Below are positions 8,027 through 10,080 of a stretch of 10,080 bases of DNA, piece by piece; the stretch's first letter is position 1; each line of letters opens with the position of its first letter. A program made the position numbers and the translations under genes. Where the stretch lies: the NCBI GenBank assembly GCA_017523995.1, contig JAFWUX010000125.1:1-10080 (forward strand). The letters are read 5' to 3'. Below the pieces are notes generated by a model, which was given only the letters and a program-made list of their open reading frames with translations, did no database searches and was not told where the DNA came from. Source of the stretch: Oscillospiraceae bacterium (lineage in GTDB: Bacteria > Bacillota_A > Clostridia > Oscillospirales > Ruminococcaceae).

Positions 8027-8271
8027 AGCAATCCCAACTCCCGTTCAACATCTTCCGGCGAAAGCCAGCCCTGTTCGGCAGCAGACTGTTCACCCTTTGC
8101 AAGCTCGGCAAGCAGTTTCAGCGTCGCTGTCTGCTTTTCGTAATCATCCATGTCAATGATTACATAGCGTCCTCTGCCGTTCTTGGTGAGGAATACCGGC
8201 TGACCGACAGAGATGTCACGAAGCACCTCGTTGTAATTTCGTAAATCCGAAACAGGCTTAATATTCGGCAT
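8023..8271 (-). CDS. Phd/YefM-family antitoxin
   Basis: The 82-residue product begins MPNIKPVSDLRNYNEVLRDI, the typical opening of Phd/YefM antitoxins, and continues with QPVFLTKNGRGRYVIIDMDDYE (about 25-46), the strand and loop of the DNA-binding dimer core. The C-terminal half is acidic and helical, as expected for the part that wraps and neutralises the toxin. ATG 8271 has a strong AAGGAGGA site just upstream on the minus strand. Family members repress their own promoter, with the toxin as co-repressor; the promoter at 8312-8340 is the likely target. The pair is the only minus-strand gene set in the window and probably stabilises the element. Confidence 0.9.
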   Translation of the reverse strand: MPNIKPVSDLRNYNEVLRDISVGQPVFLTKNGRGRYVIIDMDDYEKQTATLKLLAELAKGEQSAAEQGWLSPEDVERELGLL

Positions 8272-8311
8272 AGTGATTCCTCCTTTTTCGATGGATTGGC
8301 CTGCTGATATT

Positions 8312-8340
8312 ATTATAGCACAATTTTACGAAAAATGCAA
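8312..8340 (-). promoter_or_regulatory. Sigma-A type promoter of the antitoxin-toxin operon
   Basis: On the minus strand, TTGCAT (8340-8335) is followed by exactly 17 bases and then a perfect TATAAT (8317-8312). About 40 bases separate the -10 box from the antitoxin ATG. This is the best promoter match in the window. AGCA (8317-8320) and TGCT (8302-8305) flank an AT-rich centre that includes the -10 box, a possible operator for Phd/YefM autorepression. The symmetry is short, so the operator is only a suggestion. Confidence 0.75.
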
Positions 8341-8369
8341 CAGCAAATTGCAAGAAAGGAGCGATTATC

Positions 8370-10080
8370 TTGAGCAGATACAATTCCGTCCTCTACAACT
8401 GGACGGAGGTCACGAACCGCCTGCTGCATGACAAGCAGCTTCTGGCGTATTTCCTGCGGTTTTCTGCCGGGATGTATAAGCAGTCCTTCTCCGATGCTGC
8501 CCTTATTTTTCAGCAGAACCCCTATGCGACAAAGGTTGCAATACTGGAAACATGGAACCGGCTCGGCAGAATGGTCAACCGCGGAGAACGCAGCATCGCT
8601 GTATTCGGTGAGGACAGCAGATGCCGTCACCTCTTCGATATCACCCAGACAAACGGCAGACGCATTCCAGATCTCTGGAGACTGGACGAAAGCCTTGCGG
8701 CAGATGTGACCGCTGTCATCAACGAGAAATACGGCGCGGAATGCAAAAACATTCAGGAAACGATCGCGGCGGTTACGGTTGACAATCTCAAATGCCGCGG
8801 TACGGATATGCGCGAAATCACGGAGCAGATGCAGCTTTCGGAGGAACAGACAAAGGCGTATCAGCAGTCGGTGGTATCGGCGGTGCGGTATATGGTATCC
8901 TGCCGCTGTGAGCTGGACGGCGATATGAAGATCAGCGGCGGTCTGAATCTGAACGCGGTTGACTTGTTCCGCGACACGCGCGACCTGATCCGCTTCTGCG
9001 ATCTGGTACAGCGCACCGCAAAGGATTCGCTCCTGGAAATGGAGCGAGAGGTATTTCAAATCTTGAATCAACGGAGGGAACGAGCACATGAAATTGAACC
9101 CGACCGGTCAGTATCTGACCGAAATTCAGTATACGGACAGCCCGCAGGAACAGGTGCTCCTGCGCCGCCCGATCGGCAGATGGGGCAGACTGTGGCAGAC
9201 GTGGATGAAAACAGAGCATCCGTCAGAAGTGGCGGTGCTGGTCATGACAGCGCGGTGGCAGATCATTCCGCGGGAAATCGACCGGCAGGCGGAGAACCGC
9301 TGGACGGAGCTGGACGCACAGTACCGCAGGGAGAACCCGCGCCCGGTGACCTTTCTCGAAGTGCAGAAGTGGGAGAAAGCCCGTCTGCTGACGCTGGAGC
9401 ATATCATCATGGAGGAGATCGTATTCCGGATGCGGAGCTGACGGTCGAATATCTGAAAAAACGCTATCTTCATGCGGACTTCAACCGCCGCCTTGACAGC
9501 TATGAAACAGCAGGACTGGTACTGACCGACAGCGAGGACATGACGATTGATGCGCTCACATTCTTCAACCGCTTCCATGCTGACCGATTTTCAGATGCAC
9601 AGGCGGAGGAAATCCGCAGTATTATCTCAGCTGCACTGCGCAACCGTGATATGACAAGAGAGATTCCCGCAGAGCCGGAACAACCTGAGCCGTCCTTGCA
9701 TCGGAATACGCAGAACGCCGACCCGAATCAGCTTGTTATTGAAATGGTCGCGGCGACTATTGACGAGATGCTGGATGACACCGATCTTGACAATATCCAG
9801 AAAGCAGAAATCCTGATCGACGACTGCCGCGCAAGGGGCGTCCGTTTCTGCGAGCAGGAAACAGATGAAATTCTGCAATTTGCCGGGGAACATGAGGATA
9901 TTGCAGAGACCGTGCGCCTGATCTCCGATATGGAGATGGCATTCGCGCAGATGCCCGTAACGGAAGAGCCGCAGGATATTTCACAGGCGGAATATGCGGC
10001 GGCAATGAATTTTGAGACTGTATTTCACAAACCGAAAGGAGCAAAAACAATGGAGATGCAGAGAGCAGCCAAACCGGAAA
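8370..10080 (+). CDS. Large conjugative-element helicase/methylase-type protein, N-terminal part
   Basis: An open frame begins at TTG 8370, with AAGGAG (8356-8361) eight bases upstream, and runs off the window after 570 codons. Residues 1-230 resemble the N-terminus of the very large SNF2-helicase/DNA-methylase-like proteins of Clostridia conjugative elements. The clearest block is SDAALIFQQNPYATKVAILE with ETWNRLGRMVNRGERSIAVF (about 41-80), followed by a FDITQTNGRRIPDLW segment (89-103). Residues about 240-357 are a low-complexity Gly/Ala/Pro/Asp/Ser/Arg linker whose DNA also encodes a TnpV-like protein in the +1 frame. Residues from about 358 on are helical and acidic (TVEYLKKRYLHADFNRRLD and onward) and I do not recognise them. 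No helicase or methylase motif falls within the window, so those activities are inferred from family resemblance. A second ribosome site and in-frame ATG appear at 10050. No strong promoter is visible on this strand. Confidence 0.75.
   Translation, partial: MSRYNSVLYNWTEVTNRLLHDKQLLAYFLRFSAGMYKQSFSDAALIFQQNPYATKVAILETWNRLGRMVNRGERSIAVFGEDSRCRHLFDITQTNGRRIPDLWRLDESLAADVTAVINEKYGAECKNIQETIAAVTVDNLKCRGTDMREITEQMQLSEEQTKAYQQSVVSAVRYMVSCRCELDGDMKISGGLNLNAVDLFRDTRDLIRFCDLVQRTAKDSLLEMEREVFQILNQRRERAHEIEPDRSVSDRNSVYGQPAGTGAPAPPDRQMGQTVADVDENRASVRSGGAGHDSAVADHSAGNRPAGGEPLDGAGRTVPQGEPAPGDLSRSAEVGESPSADAGAYHHGGDRIPDAELTVEYLKKRYLHADFNRRLDSYETAGLVLTDSEDMTIDALTFFNRFHADRFSDAQAEEIRSIISAALRNRDMTREIPAEPEQPEPSLHRNTQNADPNQLVIEMVAATIDEMLDDTDLDNIQKAEILIDDCRARGVRFCEQETDEILQFAGEHEDIAETVRLISDMEMAFAQMPVTEEPQDISQAEYAAAMNFETVFHKPKGAKTMEMQRAAKPE
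9088..9441 (+). CDS. tnpV: TnpV-like protein embedded in the +1 frame of the large gene
   Basis: This 117-residue protein starts at ATG 9088 after GGAGG (9073-9077), a 10-nt spacer. It lies wholly inside the larger frame that starts at 8370. It resembles the TnpV family named from transposons: an N-terminal TGQYLTEIQY, the RPIGRWGRLWQTWM block (residues 27-40), a helix with LVMTARWQIIPREIDRQAENR (about 51-71, given approximately), and a C-terminal WEKARLLTLEHIIMEEIVF. In the overlap this frame has the features of real coding: six tryptophans, regular helices, and leucine coded almost only by CTG or CTC. The other frame is a structureless linker there. TnpV's biochemical function is not known to me. 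Its family is often annotated in mobile elements. Translation is probably by internal initiation on the same mRNA. The family call is moderate; the reality of the gene is better supported than its name. Confidence 0.68.
   Translation: MKLNPTGQYLTEIQYTDSPQEQVLLRRPIGRWGRLWQTWMKTEHPSEVAVLVMTARWQIIPREIDRQAENRWTELDAQYRRENPRPVTFLEVQKWEKARLLTLEHIIMEEIVFRMRS
10035..10052 (+). promoter_or_regulatory. Strong ribosome site and ATG inside the large reading frame
   Basis: AAAGGAG (10035-10041) is followed by eight bases and ATG (10050-10052), then GAG ATG CAG AGA. The spacing is ideal and the ATG is in the same frame as the 8370 gene, with no stop between them. It could start a shorter second product from the same gene, or mark the former start of a separate downstream gene now joined to the upstream frame. 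The rest of the frame is outside the window. Confidence 0.55.

Noticed and set aside
8428..8709. Plus-strand frame of 93 codons in the +1 frame near the start of the large gene
   Set aside because: Unlike the frame at 9088, it has no ribosome site and overlaps a well-structured, conserved part of the host protein.
8313..9089. Minus-strand frame of 258 codons opposite the large gene
   Set aside because: It has no recognisable motif and no ribosome site, its end falls within the antitoxin promoter, and the plus strand matches a known family here.
1..10080. CRISPR array, tRNA, rRNA, insertion-sequence ends or attachment sites
   Set aside because: I saw no regularly spaced repeats, no tRNA-like arms, no transposase with terminal inverted repeats, and no integrase in the window.

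Overview
The window is part of an integrative conjugative or mobilizable element from a Firmicute, most likely a gut Clostridium-class bacterium (Ruminococcus/Oscillospiraceae type). That placement rests on the gene families, which follow the Clostridioides difficile CD1115-CD1108 style of conjugation module, on strong AGGAGG ribosome sites, and on moderately GC-rich DNA that favours CTG, GCG and CCG codons. The placement is an inference; there is no rRNA or housekeeping gene to test it.

Layout. Positions 1-90 are a leader with a 27-nt near-perfect palindrome. Positions 91 to about 375 hold the start of a DUF3801/PcfB-like gene that breaks off. It runs into the middle of a VirD4-type coupling protein, which itself breaks off near 1162 and continues in frame as a VirB4-type conjugation ATPase to 3355. 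The early module therefore looks like a remnant with two junctions: the coupling protein has lost both ends, VirB4 has lost its N-terminus, and the genes usually found between them (Maff2-like, VirB6/TrbL-like and PrgI-like) are absent. The rest of the operon is tightly packed: a CD1108-like single-pass membrane protein (3356-5056), a small two-helix membrane protein (5060-5317), a DUF4315-like coiled-coil protein (5307-5603) and topoisomerase III (5603-7666).

At 7682-8271 a RelE/ParE-type toxin and Phd/YefM-type antitoxin pair lies on the opposite strand. It has its own consensus-like promoter and shares a hairpin with the end of topB. This looks like a stability cassette placed between topB and the next transfer-region gene.

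From 8370 to the window edge one + strand frame stays open for 570 codons. It matches the N-terminal part of the very large helicase/methyltransferase-type proteins of these elements. Inside it, in the +1 frame at 9088-9441, is a second complete gene with its own ribosome site, encoding a TnpV-like protein. In the overlap the large protein is a low-complexity linker, while the embedded frame carries the structured protein and host-like codons. This dual-coding arrangement is the most interesting observation here. Near the end (10050) there is also a strong in-frame ribosome site and ATG inside the large frame, suggesting either a nested shorter product or an old gene fusion.
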